Positions 33,094-42,296 of a stretch of DNA of 64,000 nt are shown here, piece by piece (the first letter of the stretch is position 1; every line of letters begins with the position of its first letter). Under the pieces are notes generated by a model. That model saw nothing but the letters and a program-made list of their open reading frames with translations, was not told where the DNA came from and did no database searches. The position numbers and the translations under genes were made by a program. The DNA is from Nitrospinota bacterium. Lineage in GTDB: Bacteria; Nitrospinota_A; UBA7883; JACRGQ01. The stretch lies in the NCBI GenBank assembly GCA_029881495.1, contig JAOUMJ010000001.1:1-64000 (forward strand), written 5' to 3'.

Positions 33094-34743
33094 TTATACA
33101 GACGCCTTATCCGATGCGGGGAGGAGCCGCTCAAAATCTTTCCTGTTTATATCAGACGCGAAGAGCGTAAGTTTATGCAGGGCGCGTGAGGCGCCGATAT
33201 AAAGGAGATTGCGCAAATCTGCGTCGAGAGGTACGTCGATGTCTGTAAGGATAACGGCCCTTTTTTCCAGCCCCTTGAAATCCCATATCGAACAGTAACC
33301 TGTTTTCCCTTCCTCGGTTGAGTTCGAAATCTGCTGGATAAAAACTGATTTCCATTTCTCCTCCCGGCTTAAGGCGAAAGGGGCGGAATCTTTCACCTTT
33401 TTGGCGGAGAGGATAATGATATCTTCCGGCGGCACTCCGCTGTTCAAAAGATTTTCCATGTACTCCTTCAGTTTAATTATCTCTGCTTCCTTGTCGGGGT
33501 AGAAGATTATTTCAGGCTTGGCGTCGGAATTTTTCCTTTTGATCTCGCTGTATAGCGTATGTCCGCTTTTCATTGATGCCGCGAAAGAGGCAATCTCGGA
33601 GGAATTACGGCAGTTAGTCTTTAAGGCATATCTTGTGTAATTGTTGGTGTACCGGTTCAACTCCCCTATCTTCGCCTCATTGCCGAAATCGCCCGATGCC
33701 GTATCGATAAACACTCTCCATCTCCCTTCCTTTATCCCACCATTCAGATTCGAATCAATGTACTCCAGCGCATCCAAATGGTTGAATACATCCTGGGCCT
33801 CGTCGATGATCACCAGGTCATATTTTGAATCGGAGTTGTTCCTGACGTTTATCTCCCTAAAAGCCCCCGCGGTAACCCATGGTGCGAGCATGCGGGTTTC
33901 ATTTTCGAGCATTTCCCCAAGGAGACGGCTATGGCAAACGAGAAGCATTCTTACCCCCTTCGCGGCCGCGCGCCTGGCTATCTCTATCGCAAGGAGAGTT
34001 TTACCTGTGCCGCTTGCGCCGTCGAAAAGGACCCTGTCGTTGTATTCCAGCGCATCTAGCGCGGCGAACTGCTCTTCCGTGTAGTTTTTTACCTCCTCAT
34101 CGGAGATCTTCATCTCCTCCTTGGGGCTGAGGAAAAATTCGAATCTTGGCCTTAGAGTGTTTGCTACGTCTATGCACTCCTGTTCATTTGGGAGCCTGCA
34201 CCATTCGCTGTCCTTTTTCCTTTTGAAATGCCCCCACGCCTTTTGAAGCACATTCTCGAGCAGTTTTGTTAACGGTTCACGCAGGTACATCGTTTTGTCG
34301 ATGACTTCCCACTCGTTCCACTCCGGCGAATTTTTGTTCCTGAAAATGGCGAAAGGAAATATTACGGCGTGCCAGATGAAAAGGTTCGCCAGATCCGGCC
34401 TGCTACTTTTCTGAAGCCAGTGAAGGAGGGAAAATTTCGCTTCCTTCGACTGCGCGAAGGGGCTCCGCGTGCTCCAGTGGCGGTCGGCGCCGAACTTCCA
34501 CCTGCCGTCCCTTACGATGAAGCGGTTGAATCCCTTTACTTCAAGGCAGAGTATCCCCCTGTTGGGTATTATGATAACGAAGTCCATCTCCCCCGTCCCC
34601 ATTTTTACATGCTGGGCAAGGTCGAGAGAATGAAGGACGATCCAGTTGTCAGAGTGTTTGTCCTTTTTCAGTTTTCTGAAAATTTCAATTTCGCCGTTGC
34701 TGGTCGTATCGTGGTCTATCGTGGGGGGGATCATCCTGGCCAT
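33094..34743 (-). CDS. NERD-domain and UvrD-like helicase protein
   Basis: A 549-aa protein. Residues ~10-120 are a NERD (nuclease-related) domain: GEIEIFRKL, then GEMDFVIIIPNRGILCLEVKGF, with the catalytic-type D...ExK pattern intact. From ~225 on is a superfamily-1 helicase core: the P-loop FDGASGTGKTLLAI at ~241-250, Walker B VIIDEAQD at ~311-318, an ALKTNCRNS motif (motif IV-like), and WDFKGLEKRAVILTD with GASRALHKL (motifs V/VI). It is shorter than UvrD because the accessory domains are reduced. NERD-helicase proteins occur on plasmids and in defence-related settings; here it is next to phage-type regulators. The target and function are unknown. Confidence 0.85.
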   Translation of the reverse strand: MARMIPPTIDHDTTSNGEIEIFRKLKKDKHSDNWIVLHSLDLAQHVKMGTGEMDFVIIIPNRGILCLEVKGFNRFIVRDGRWKFGADRHWSTRSPFAQSKEAKFSLLHWLQKSSRPDLANLFIWHAVIFPFAIFRNKNSPEWNEWEVIDKTMYLREPLTKLLENVLQKAWGHFKRKKDSEWCRLPNEQECIDVANTLRPRFEFFLSPKEEMKISDEEVKNYTEEQFAALDALEYNDRVLFDGASGTGKTLLAIEIARRAAAKGVRMLLVCHSRLLGEMLENETRMLAPWVTAGAFREINVRNNSDSKYDLVIIDEAQDVFNHLDALEYIDSNLNGGIKEGRWRVFIDTASGDFGNEAKIGELNRYTNNYTRYALKTNCRNSSEIASFAASMKSGHTLYSEIKRKNSDAKPEIIFYPDKEAEIIKLKEYMENLLNSGVPPEDIIILSAKKVKDSAPFALSREEKWKSVFIQQISNSTEEGKTGYCSIWDFKGLEKRAVILTDIDVPLDADLRNLLYIGASRALHKLTLFASDINRKDFERLLPASDKASV

Positions 34744-34841
34744 AACTATAATTTTAGAATATTTATGGAGCGATTGCCCTGAAAAGGGTGGATGGCAAGT
34801 GAATCGAAAAGGAAGGTTTTGCGGTTAACCGCGTTTTCAGT

Positions 34842-35765
34842 TCAGTATCCCGTCCAGAGGAAATGGAGCCCGGGGCGCGTCGCGGCAGGTTTCTTCAGTT
34901 CTCCAAGGAAGCCGAGCTCCTCCGATAAGAGTTCCTTTAGGAAGGTGAGGTCTTCCTCTTCCTTCACGATTACAGGGTCGCCCTTTATGTTTGCCATTTC
35001 GGATAGAATCTTTACCGCGTCCCGAAATGTGCCAAGCTCGTCCACCATTCCATTTTCCTTTGCCATGCGGCCGGAATAGATCCTTCCGTCGGACAGTTTT
35101 CGTACCTCTTCCATATCCATGGAACGTCCAACAGCGATGGCTTCCATGAACTGCTCGAATACGTCGTCGATGACTTCCTGCATGACTTTTCTATCCTCTT
35201 CGCTGAATCCTCTTCCAGGGGTTCCGATATCCTTGAACTTGCCGGATTTAACCGTGATGGTGTCGAGTCCCAGTTTTTCCATCAGGCCCCCTGGGTCCAT
35301 GAAGCCCATAATTACGCCGATCGACCCGGTAATTGTTCCTGGATTCGAAACTATCCTGTCGGTGGCAACCGCGATGTAATAGCCGCCGGAGGCCGCGACA
35401 GACGCCATGCTGGATACGACAGGTTTCTTTTTTCTCGCCTTGATTATCGCCTCATAGATCTCCTGGGAAGGCGCGACCCCACCGCCGGGCGTATCTATGT
35501 GTATGAGGATCCCCTTGATGGAATCCTCCTTGGCGTATTTTTCTATCTGTTTGGTGAGTTCGTCGGATTCGATTATTGGGCCGAAGACTTCAACAACGGC
35601 TATCTTGTCACGTCCAAGCGTGATCCCGTCCGTATCTGGAGTAATAAAAGGGATTACGGCTACGAGGAGGAAGAATCCGGCAACAAGGAGGAAGAGAACC
35701 GCGCACCCGCCGAATATTCTGCGGGTGCGGTTTCCTTTTTCAGCGAGGCCGTTATTCTCGCCCAT
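34842..35765 (-). CDS. sppA: Signal peptide peptidase SppA
   Basis: A 307-aa inner-membrane serine protease that degrades cleaved signal peptides, of the short (single-domain) SppA36 type. It has an N-terminal anchor at residues ~17-40 (IFGGCAVLFLLVAGFFLLVAV). The nucleophile is Ser126 (SVAASGGYYIA) and the general base is Lys178 (SGKFKDIGTP), 52 residues apart as in Bacillus SppA. DTPGGGVAPSQEIYEAI is the oxyanion region. It is last in the minus-strand cluster tyrA-cmk-rpsA-sppA, 10 bp after rpsA. Confidence 0.95.
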   Translation of the reverse strand: MGENNGLAEKGNRTRRIFGGCAVLFLLVAGFFLLVAVIPFITPDTDGITLGRDKIAVVEVFGPIIESDELTKQIEKYAKEDSIKGILIHIDTPGGGVAPSQEIYEAIIKARKKKPVVSSMASVAASGGYYIAVATDRIVSNPGTITGSIGVIMGFMDPGGLMEKLGLDTITVKSGKFKDIGTPGRGFSEEDRKVMQEVIDDVFEQFMEAIAVGRSMDMEEVRKLSDGRIYSGRMAKENGMVDELGTFRDAVKILSEMANIKGDPVIVKEEEDLTFLKELLSEELGFLGELKKPAATRPGLHFLWTGY

Positions 35766-35775
35766 TTAATTCTTG

Positions 35776-37452
35776 TTATTCTTCCTCAGGAAAATCTTCA
35801 GTTTCAAAATCTGTTTCGTCGCCCGCCCTATCGTCAATAGGACCGTCTTTCATGCTAAGCCCGATCTTCTTGCTTTCAGCGTCTACCTTGATTACCTTCA
35901 CGTCGCACTTGTTTCCCACGGTCAGCTCTTTTCTCGCGTCCGTAGCGCCGCCGGATATCTGTGAGACATGGATAAGTCCTTCAATTCCGGGTTCAATCTC
36001 GGCGAATGCTCCGAAATTGGTTACCTTCACGATGGTTGCGCTGATTTCCTGACCGATTTTATATTTATCGGCAACGCTTTCCCATGGATCCGGCTCCAGC
36101 TGTTTCAGCCCAAGCGATATCCTTTCGCCATCCTTGTCGATTTTCAGGACTTTCGCCTTAACGCGATCCTTTTTCTTCACAACCTCAGAAGGGTGCTTCA
36201 CTTTTGCGGTCCAGGACATGTCGGAGATGTGTATCAATCCGTCAACGCCATCCTCTATCTCGACAAACGCACCGAAATCGGTAAGGTTCCTGACGGTACC
36301 TTCGATAATCGTGTCGACAGGGTATCTCTCTTCGATATTTTCCCATGGGTTTGAAGAGACCTGCTTCATGCCAAGCGATATCCTTTTTCGCTCCTTGTCG
36401 ATATTAAGGACTTCCGCTTCCACGTCATCGCCGGGATTTACTATCCGGCTGGGGTGGCGTACATGTTTGCTCCATGTCATTTCAGATATATGAACGAGTC
36501 CTTCAACGCCGTTCTCAAGTTCCAGGAACGCGCCGTAATCTGTGATGGATACGACTTTACCCTTGACGTTTGTGCCTATTGAGTATTTTTCCTCAATATT
36601 TTTCCATGGATCCTCGGACTGCTGTTTCAGGCCGAGCGAAACCCTTTCCGATTCAGTGTCGAATTTAAGGACAATGACCTTAGCGCTCTGACCTACGGAG
36701 AGTATTTCAGATGGATGGTTGATCCTCCCCCACGACATATCGGTGATATGAAGAAGGCCGTCCACCCCGCCAAGGTCGATGAACGCGCCGTAATCGGTTA
36801 TGTTCTTTACGATGCCGGTGACTATCGCGCCTTCTTCGAGATTTGAGAGGGTTTCCGCCTTGGAGGCTTTTCTCTCTTCTTCGATGATCGCGCGCCTGGA
36901 GAGGACAATGTTCCCCCTCCGCTTGTTCATCTTGATTATTTTGTATTCATACTCCCGCCCCAGATATTCATCCATGTTTTTCGGCGGTCGGAGGTCGATT
37001 TGAGAACCGGGAAGAAATGCTCTAAGGCCGATATCCACGGTAAGGCCGCCCTTGATCTTCCCAATGACCTTTCCTTTTATGGTATTCCCTGCTTCGTAGA
37101 CCTTGTTGATAGCGTCCCACTTCCTTAGCCGGGCCGCTTTTTCAACGGAGAGGATCATGACCCCGTCCTGATTCTCCGTCTGGTCGATAAACACTTCAAC
37201 TGTATCGCCGATATTTACGCTATCGGCTCCGCCTGGAAATTCGAATGCCGAGATGATTCCCTCGGATTTAAAACCTACGTCAACTACAACCTTGTCGTTG
37301 GAGATGGCGATAACCGTTCCGCTGGTAACCTCCCCCTCCTTGAACAGTTTCATGCTGTTTTCATACAGCTCCTCCATCTGTTCAACGGTAAGATTTTCCT
37401 CCTCTATACCACCCGATTTTTCGGCTATAGCGCTATTGCTCTCTTTGGACAT
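35776..37452 (-). CDS. rpsA: 30S ribosomal protein S1
   Basis: A 558-aa protein with six S1 RNA-binding domains, the full proteobacterial number. Repeats 3-6 are most alike, each starting near G(A/T)VKNITDYGAF, G.V.SITDYGAFLE, GTVRNLTDFGAFVE or ATIVKVTNFGAFAE. It binds mRNA on the 30S subunit and helps initiate translation. The start ATG has a strong AGGAGG upstream. The C-terminus is acidic (DDRAGDETDFETEDFPEEE). Between cmk and sppA in one operon, as in many deltaproteobacteria. Confidence 0.97.
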   Translation of the reverse strand: MSKESNSAIAEKSGGIEEENLTVEQMEELYENSMKLFKEGEVTSGTVIAISNDKVVVDVGFKSEGIISAFEFPGGADSVNIGDTVEVFIDQTENQDGVMILSVEKAARLRKWDAINKVYEAGNTIKGKVIGKIKGGLTVDIGLRAFLPGSQIDLRPPKNMDEYLGREYEYKIIKMNKRRGNIVLSRRAIIEEERKASKAETLSNLEEGAIVTGIVKNITDYGAFIDLGGVDGLLHITDMSWGRINHPSEILSVGQSAKVIVLKFDTESERVSLGLKQQSEDPWKNIEEKYSIGTNVKGKVVSITDYGAFLELENGVEGLVHISEMTWSKHVRHPSRIVNPGDDVEAEVLNIDKERKRISLGMKQVSSNPWENIEERYPVDTIIEGTVRNLTDFGAFVEIEDGVDGLIHISDMSWTAKVKHPSEVVKKKDRVKAKVLKIDKDGERISLGLKQLEPDPWESVADKYKIGQEISATIVKVTNFGAFAEIEPGIEGLIHVSQISGGATDARKELTVGNKCDVKVIKVDAESKKIGLSMKDGPIDDRAGDETDFETEDFPEEE

Positions 37453-37498
37453 GTATTAATAAACCTCCTGTAAATTTGGATTCCGGCCAAGTGCCCGG

Positions 37499-38143
37499 TT
37501 AAGCGATTAATTCTAGTAATTTTTGGAGCGTTGCGTCAATAGATAAGTCGGAATTATCGATAATATACGCACCTTCGGGGACTATTAGAGGTGATTCGGC
37601 CCGGCTGGAGTCGAGAAGGTCCCTTTTTTTGATTTCTTCAATTTTCCTGTCATCCAGCGTTTCTCCCCGTTCCAAGGCGCGCCTTTGAGCCCTCTTTACA
37701 GGATCGGCATTTATGAAAAACTTGAACTCCGCGTCGGGAAAGACCACGCTTCCAAGGTCCCGCCCCTCTCCAACAACGATTTTGGATGATTTTGCGATTC
37801 TCCTTTGGATCGAGACCATCGAGTCCCTCACGGATTTATGGGCCGAAACGGCGGATACGTTCTCGTCAACCTTCCGTGACCTGATATCTTCGCTCCTGTC
37901 CCTGCCTGCGATAAACGTTCTTTGTCCACGGATCGGGTCTTCCCTGAATTCAATCGAAATGTTCCGGGCAATTTCTCCAAGTTGGGACGCGTCGTCCATA
38001 CTTTCGGCGGTTTCGAGCGCCATAAGGGTCACGCTTCTGTACATCGCGCCGGTATCGAGGAAAGTGGCGTTCAATTTTTTTGCCAGGAGTTTGGCGGTAG
38101 TCGATTTGCCTGAACCTGCCGGGCCGTCGATGGTTATTATCAA
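37499..38143 (-). CDS. cmk: Cytidylate kinase
   Basis: A 214-aa CMP/dCMP kinase. It opens with ITIDGPAGSGKSTTAKLLAKKL (P-loop) and has FLDTGAMYRSVTLMAL, the GRD-containing VVGEGRDLGSVVFPDA, and RAQRRALERGE. Length and motifs are normal. Its ATG overlaps the stop of tyrA by four bases, so the two are coupled. It is 46 bp before rpsA. Confidence 0.96.
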   Translation of the reverse strand: MIITIDGPAGSGKSTTAKLLAKKLNATFLDTGAMYRSVTLMALETAESMDDASQLGEIARNISIEFREDPIRGQRTFIAGRDRSEDIRSRKVDENVSAVSAHKSVRDSMVSIQRRIAKSSKIVVGEGRDLGSVVFPDAEFKFFINADPVKRAQRRALERGETLDDRKIEEIKKRDLLDSSRAESPLIVPEGAYIIDNSDLSIDATLQKLLELIA

Positions 38144-39003
38144 GGGAGCTTCTTTCTGAAGGAACTCGATTTGCCGAAAATCTCAAGCAGTATTTCCTTG
38201 TCATTCTCCCGGATCGCTTCCCTGATTATCTGGAGATGTTCGATCATCATCTCCATTTGCTCCCCCATGACCGAGGCGTTCTCAAGCGCTATATCCGCCC
38301 ACATTTCCGGGGGGCTGGAGGCAATACGGGTGAAATCCTTAAAGCCTCCTGCGGCAAATTTTATCAGGTCGGATTCCTTGTCCAGGTCGGATACGGTGTT
38401 TACCAGGGCGTAGACGACGAAATGGGGGAGGTGTGATACAGCACCAAGGATCTTGTCGTGTCTTTCAGGCGTCATGATCACTATTTCCATTCCAGCTTTT
38501 TTCCAGACATTTTTCAGCAGTTCCAACTCCTTTTCCGGGGTATCGGAATCGGGGGTCAATATGCATTTGTGATTGTCGAAAAGGGTTTCGAAGCTCGCAT
38601 CGGCGCCAGATTTTTCGGTTCCGGCTATTGGGTGGGAGCCGATAAAAGTGAATTTGCCTCCTGCGATTATTTTCGCACCGTCGACGATGCTCTTTTTGGT
38701 AGAGCCTGCATCGCTGACTATCGCCCCTTTTTTTATATTCGGGGCAATTTTCTCCAAGGTTGGCAAAATCGATTTTACAGGCCCACAGAGGAATACGAGG
38801 TCGGCATCCTTCACGGCCTCTTCGGCGGGGAGCGATTCGTCGATAATGCCGAGTGTTACAGCTTTTTCCATATTCTCACGGCTTCTGCCGGAGCCGGTGA
38901 CCTTTTCGGCGATACCCCTATTCTTGAAAACGCGCGCAAGGGAGCCCCCGATAAGCCCCACGCCGATAATTGCCGCTTTCCCGAACATGAAGTTTTTTCC
39001 CAT
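38140..39003 (-). CDS. tyrA: Prephenate/arogenate dehydrogenase
   Basis: A 287-aa NAD(P)-dependent dehydrogenase of tyrosine biosynthesis. The Rossmann motif AIIGVGLIGGSLARVF is at the N-terminus, and SDAGSTKKSI, FIGSHPIAGTEKSGADAS and LGAVSHLPHFVVYALV are TyrA signatures. There is no chorismate mutase or ACT domain, so it is the single-domain type; substrate preference cannot be read. The start at 39003 or the ATG five codons later are both possible. First gene of the tyrA-cmk-rpsA-sppA cluster. Confidence 0.93.
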   Translation of the reverse strand: MGKNFMFGKAAIIGVGLIGGSLARVFKNRGIAEKVTGSGRSRENMEKAVTLGIIDESLPAEEAVKDADLVFLCGPVKSILPTLEKIAPNIKKGAIVSDAGSTKKSIVDGAKIIAGGKFTFIGSHPIAGTEKSGADASFETLFDNHKCILTPDSDTPEKELELLKNVWKKAGMEIVIMTPERHDKILGAVSHLPHFVVYALVNTVSDLDKESDLIKFAAGGFKDFTRIASSPPEMWADIALENASVMGEQMEMMIEHLQIIREAIRENDKEILLEIFGKSSSFRKKLP

Positions 39004-39022
39004 AGGGGACTACTTTACTTTT

Positions 39023-39151
39023 ATGGCATTACAAACGCAAAAGGAAGTTAAACGGATATTTTTCGGCAAAATCGAAAATTTTGAAAAAGTGAGCGTTGAG
39101 AATGGCTTGCCGGAAGAGGTAGAATACTACGAGTGTGTCTTTCGAGACTGA
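39023..39151 (+). CDS. Possible 42-aa protein
   Basis: An ATG-initiated frame of 42 codons between tyrA and trxB, ending EEVEYYECVFRD. Codon choice and composition look protein-like, and it lies in its own space, overlapping no other gene. There is no ribosome binding site and no known homologue comes to mind. It may be chance. Confidence 0.2.
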   Translation: MALQTQKEVKRIFFGKIENFEKVSVENGLPEEVEYYECVFRD

Positions 39152-39220
39152 CGGAGTATTGGGATGCTTTGGCGGAAAGCATTATTTTAATTTCCTTGTA
39201 GGTTTTATTTGAGGTATTCG

Positions 39221-40159
39221 ATGGAAACATATGACCTTATTATTATCGGCGGCGGTCCCGGAGGCATCACAGCGGCAATTTACGGCCTGCGCTCAAGAAT
39301 GAAACTGGTAATGGTTGAAAAAGCAGGAATCGGCGGTCAGATCGCCCTCTCGGACATCATAGAAAATTATCCCGGTTTTCCCTCTCTGTCGGGAATGGAG
39401 CTGATGGGGAAATTCGAAGAGCATGCCAAGGCAAACGGTCTTGAGGTCAAGTACGGAACAGTAAAAAGCATTAAGAAGGAGAACGATCTTTTCAGCATCG
39501 CTCTCGGTGAAGAGACCTTGAGCGCGAAATCGGTAATTATCGCTACAGGCGCGGAACCGTCCAAGCTCGGCGTTCCGGGAGAGACGGAGTTTATCGGCAA
39601 GGGCGTTTCTACCTGCGCGACATGCGACGGGCCGTTTTATCGCGGCAAAGAGGTCGCCGTGGTTGGCGGCGGAGACACGGCCGTAAAGGAATCGATATAC
39701 CTGAGCAAGCTGGCAAGCAAGGTTCATATCATTCACAGGCGCGACCAGTTCAGGGCCGAAAAGGTATTGCAGGAGCGGTTGGGTGAAAAAAAGAACATTG
39801 AGTACCATTTTTTCAGCCGCCTGACCGAGGTAAAGGGTGACAAGTCCGGTGTGACAGGTGTCGAAATTGAAAGCGTAAAGGATGGCGCGAAAAAGGAATT
39901 GAAACTCGATGGCGTTTTTATGTTTGTAGGGATAATCCCGTCGACAAGTTTTGTGGAGTGCGAAAAGGATGCCGCCGGATTTATCAAGACGGATGAAAAC
40001 ATGATGACGTCGCAAAAAGGGCTTTTTGCGATAGGCGATTGCAGGATTACGCCGTTACGCCAGGTTGCGACAGCCGTTGGAGACGGGGCGATCGCAGCGA
40101 TGAAGGCTGAGGAGTATGTCTCGGAGATGGAAGGGCGTTTATACGCCGGCAAGAAATAA
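39221..40159 (+). CDS. trxB: Thioredoxin reductase
   Basis: A 312-aa NADPH-dependent flavoenzyme that reduces thioredoxin. The FAD motif IIIGGGPGGITAAIYGLRS is at the N-terminus, the redox-active CATC at residues 132-135, and the NADPH motif VAVVGGGDTAVKESIYL follows. The C-terminal FAD motif GLFAIGDCR is present. The start ATG 39221 has GAGG 6 nt upstream; the longer frame from 39209 is unlikely. It is divergent from tyrA and about 110 bp before the adenylate cyclase. Confidence 0.95.
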   Translation: METYDLIIIGGGPGGITAAIYGLRSRMKLVMVEKAGIGGQIALSDIIENYPGFPSLSGMELMGKFEEHAKANGLEVKYGTVKSIKKENDLFSIALGEETLSAKSVIIATGAEPSKLGVPGETEFIGKGVSTCATCDGPFYRGKEVAVVGGGDTAVKESIYLSKLASKVHIIHRRDQFRAEKVLQERLGEKKNIEYHFFSRLTEVKGDKSGVTGVEIESVKDGAKKELKLDGVFMFVGIIPSTSFVECEKDAAGFIKTDENMMTSQKGLFAIGDCRITPLRQVATAVGDGAIAAMKAEEYVSEMEGRLYAGKK

Positions 40160-40268
40160 AATATATTTTTGGCATCGGAGTCAGGAGAGGTGGAGAGTAC
40201 GCGTATTAGTGCGCGAAATGTACCACGCTGAGTGGCAGTTCCATATTAGCAAATAACGAAAGCATTAT

Positions 40269-42296
40269 ATGATTAGAGAAGTTGACCTTGTGGCGAATTT
40301 AAAGGCCTTCGAGAAGTACAACGCGGATCGGACAGCGAAGGCTTTTCAAATAGCCGAGGTGCCTACGAAGATCGCCGTACAGGTCGTCCCTTTTCTCCTT
40401 GAGAATAACCATCCCTCCCTTCCCGGCTACCAGGAGGGAATGGAGACGAGCAAGGTTGTCCCCTTTTATAAATTGACCGCTGAGCACAGGAAGGCTGTTC
40501 TGTCGGTATTCAAGAATTTCCACCTGCCGGAAAAAAAACAGTCCCCTTACGAAGGGAACGGTTATGCCGGAAACGCCAGGGAAAAAACGCTGATAGAATC
40601 TCTCATGCTTATGGGGAGCGTAGGCACGGTCGCACAGAATGAAAAATCCGATTTTGATTACTGGGTAGTTTTGGATGAATCGAAGCTTTCCGGCGCCGAG
40701 CTTTCCTATTTGCGCACAAAACTTACTGCCATCGAGGAGTGGGGGGACAAGATGGGGGTTGAGCTCCATTTCTTTCTTACCGATGTTACGCGGGTGCTCG
40801 AAAACAAGTTCGGAGGCGCGGACAAGGAGAGCGCCGGTTCCTCCCAGGCCGCGCTGTTAAAGGAGGAGTTTTATCGGACAGCTCTCCATGTGGCTGGCAA
40901 ATATCCTGTCTGGTGGCTCACATCCCCCGGCACGACGGATGAGGTATACAAGGAGGTGCTGGAAACCATTCCCAAGTGCTACTCCATACATCCCGACAAA
41001 TTCGTAGATCTCGGCAACCTGTTCGTAATCCCCGAGAAAGAGCTTTTTGGCGCGGCATTATGGCAGATAAACAAGGCTATTGATTCTCCCTTCAAGTCTG
41101 TGTTGAAGATGGCGATGCTGGAAAGCTTTACCGATGATGATTGGGAGGGACTTTTCCTTTGCGATGAGCTCAAAAAAAACCTGTACAGCGAAAAAAGAGA
41201 AAGGCCTGTCGATCCCTACCTTCTCCTGATAGACGGTCTTTTGAAGTTTTACACTCATAAGGAGAGGCCGGATATTGTCGACCTGCTGAGGAAATGTTTT
41301 TACAACAAGGTCCACATAAAGATCCAGCCTGATTCGTTCCCCCGCGATAATCCCGGCTACAAGGAGTCGGTCATGCTCTCCTATGTGAAAGAGTGGGCTT
41401 GGGACGATAAAGTGCTGACAGACATGAATAACTACGACAACTGGAATTTTGAAAGGATGTCGAAGCTCGGGAGCCAGTTGCACGGATTTCTGCTGGAGAC
41501 ATACAAGCGGCTTACGGATAATTTAAAGAAGAAGGAACAGAATGAAACAATGATCTCCGAAGGGGATCTTACCATTCTTGGGCGGAAGCTCTTCTCTTTC
41601 TATGGCAAAAAGACCGGCAAGGTCGAACTTATTAAAAAGGCGTCCGACGATGCGCTAAGGCTGGAGTCGGTTACTTTCAATCCAACGATCATCAGGGGGA
41701 AGCCTCCCATCTGGAACGTCATGAGAGGGAACGTGACAACCCTTCTTGCGCGCGGGATAAACATGGATGACGCCATCGTAAAGAAAGGGAAGATACTGCC
41801 GGAGGTTGTTTTCTGGCTGGTTGTAAACAATATCGTGGACGTGAGAACATTTTTCCATCTTGTTTCAAGCCCCTTGTCGGTATCACTGAACGAAATCCAA
41901 AGCCTTGTCCGGCTCATTTCGGAATTCATGCCCAATGTCCAGATCTCATCGATCGACAATTCATACCTGATTCACAGGGCAAAAGTTACGAAACTTCTTG
42001 TAGTGGCCAATTTCCATTCAAAGGATTGGACGAAAAATATTGATGAAGTCACCATCATGTTCCGCAATACCTACGGAGAATCGTTCGTAAGCACGTTCCC
42101 CGGCGAAGAAGGGATGAACAGGGCGGCCGCCATCTACGCCAACGCTCAACAGCTCGGCATTGAAAACCCTACGCAGTTTTTTATGACGTTCATCCCGGAC
42201 CTGGAAAATTCACAAAAGCTGGAAAAGTTGCTGAATAACACGATCCTCAGCCGGATGAAGCAGTTCCTGCGCTCCAAAAGCTCGATTGAGTCCTGA
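40269..42296 (+). CDS. Class I adenylate cyclase
   Basis: A 675-aa homologue of enterobacterial CyaA: it makes cAMP from ATP. The match runs along the catalytic half: NNHPSLPGYQEG near residue 50, MGSVGTVAQNEKSDFDYW at 115-132 with the nucleotidyltransferase GS...DxD (Ser117, Asp128, Asp130), ELHFFLTD, LLKEEFYRTALHVAGK, FGAALWQINKAIDSPFKSVLK and DLLRKCFYNKVHIK. It is shorter than E. coli CyaA (about 850 aa), lacking most of the C-terminal regulatory part. Class I cyclases are best known in gammaproteobacteria, so this is notable in the present lineage. No strong ribosome binding site. A cNMP-binding protein is encoded at 54.2 kb. Confidence 0.92.
   Translation: MIREVDLVANLKAFEKYNADRTAKAFQIAEVPTKIAVQVVPFLLENNHPSLPGYQEGMETSKVVPFYKLTAEHRKAVLSVFKNFHLPEKKQSPYEGNGYAGNAREKTLIESLMLMGSVGTVAQNEKSDFDYWVVLDESKLSGAELSYLRTKLTAIEEWGDKMGVELHFFLTDVTRVLENKFGGADKESAGSSQAALLKEEFYRTALHVAGKYPVWWLTSPGTTDEVYKEVLETIPKCYSIHPDKFVDLGNLFVIPEKELFGAALWQINKAIDSPFKSVLKMAMLESFTDDDWEGLFLCDELKKNLYSEKRERPVDPYLLLIDGLLKFYTHKERPDIVDLLRKCFYNKVHIKIQPDSFPRDNPGYKESVMLSYVKEWAWDDKVLTDMNNYDNWNFERMSKLGSQLHGFLLETYKRLTDNLKKKEQNETMISEGDLTILGRKLFSFYGKKTGKVELIKKASDDALRLESVTFNPTIIRGKPPIWNVMRGNVTTLLARGINMDDAIVKKGKILPEVVFWLVVNNIVDVRTFFHLVSSPLSVSLNEIQSLVRLISEFMPNVQISSIDNSYLIHRAKVTKLLVVANFHSKDWTKNIDEVTIMFRNTYGESFVSTFPGEEGMNRAAAIYANAQQLGIENPTQFFMTFIPDLENSQKLEKLLNNTILSRMKQFLRSKSSIES

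Noticed and set aside
33641-34084. A 147-aa plus-strand frame opposite the NERD-helicase.
   Set aside because: Serine-rich antisense shadow; no start signal.
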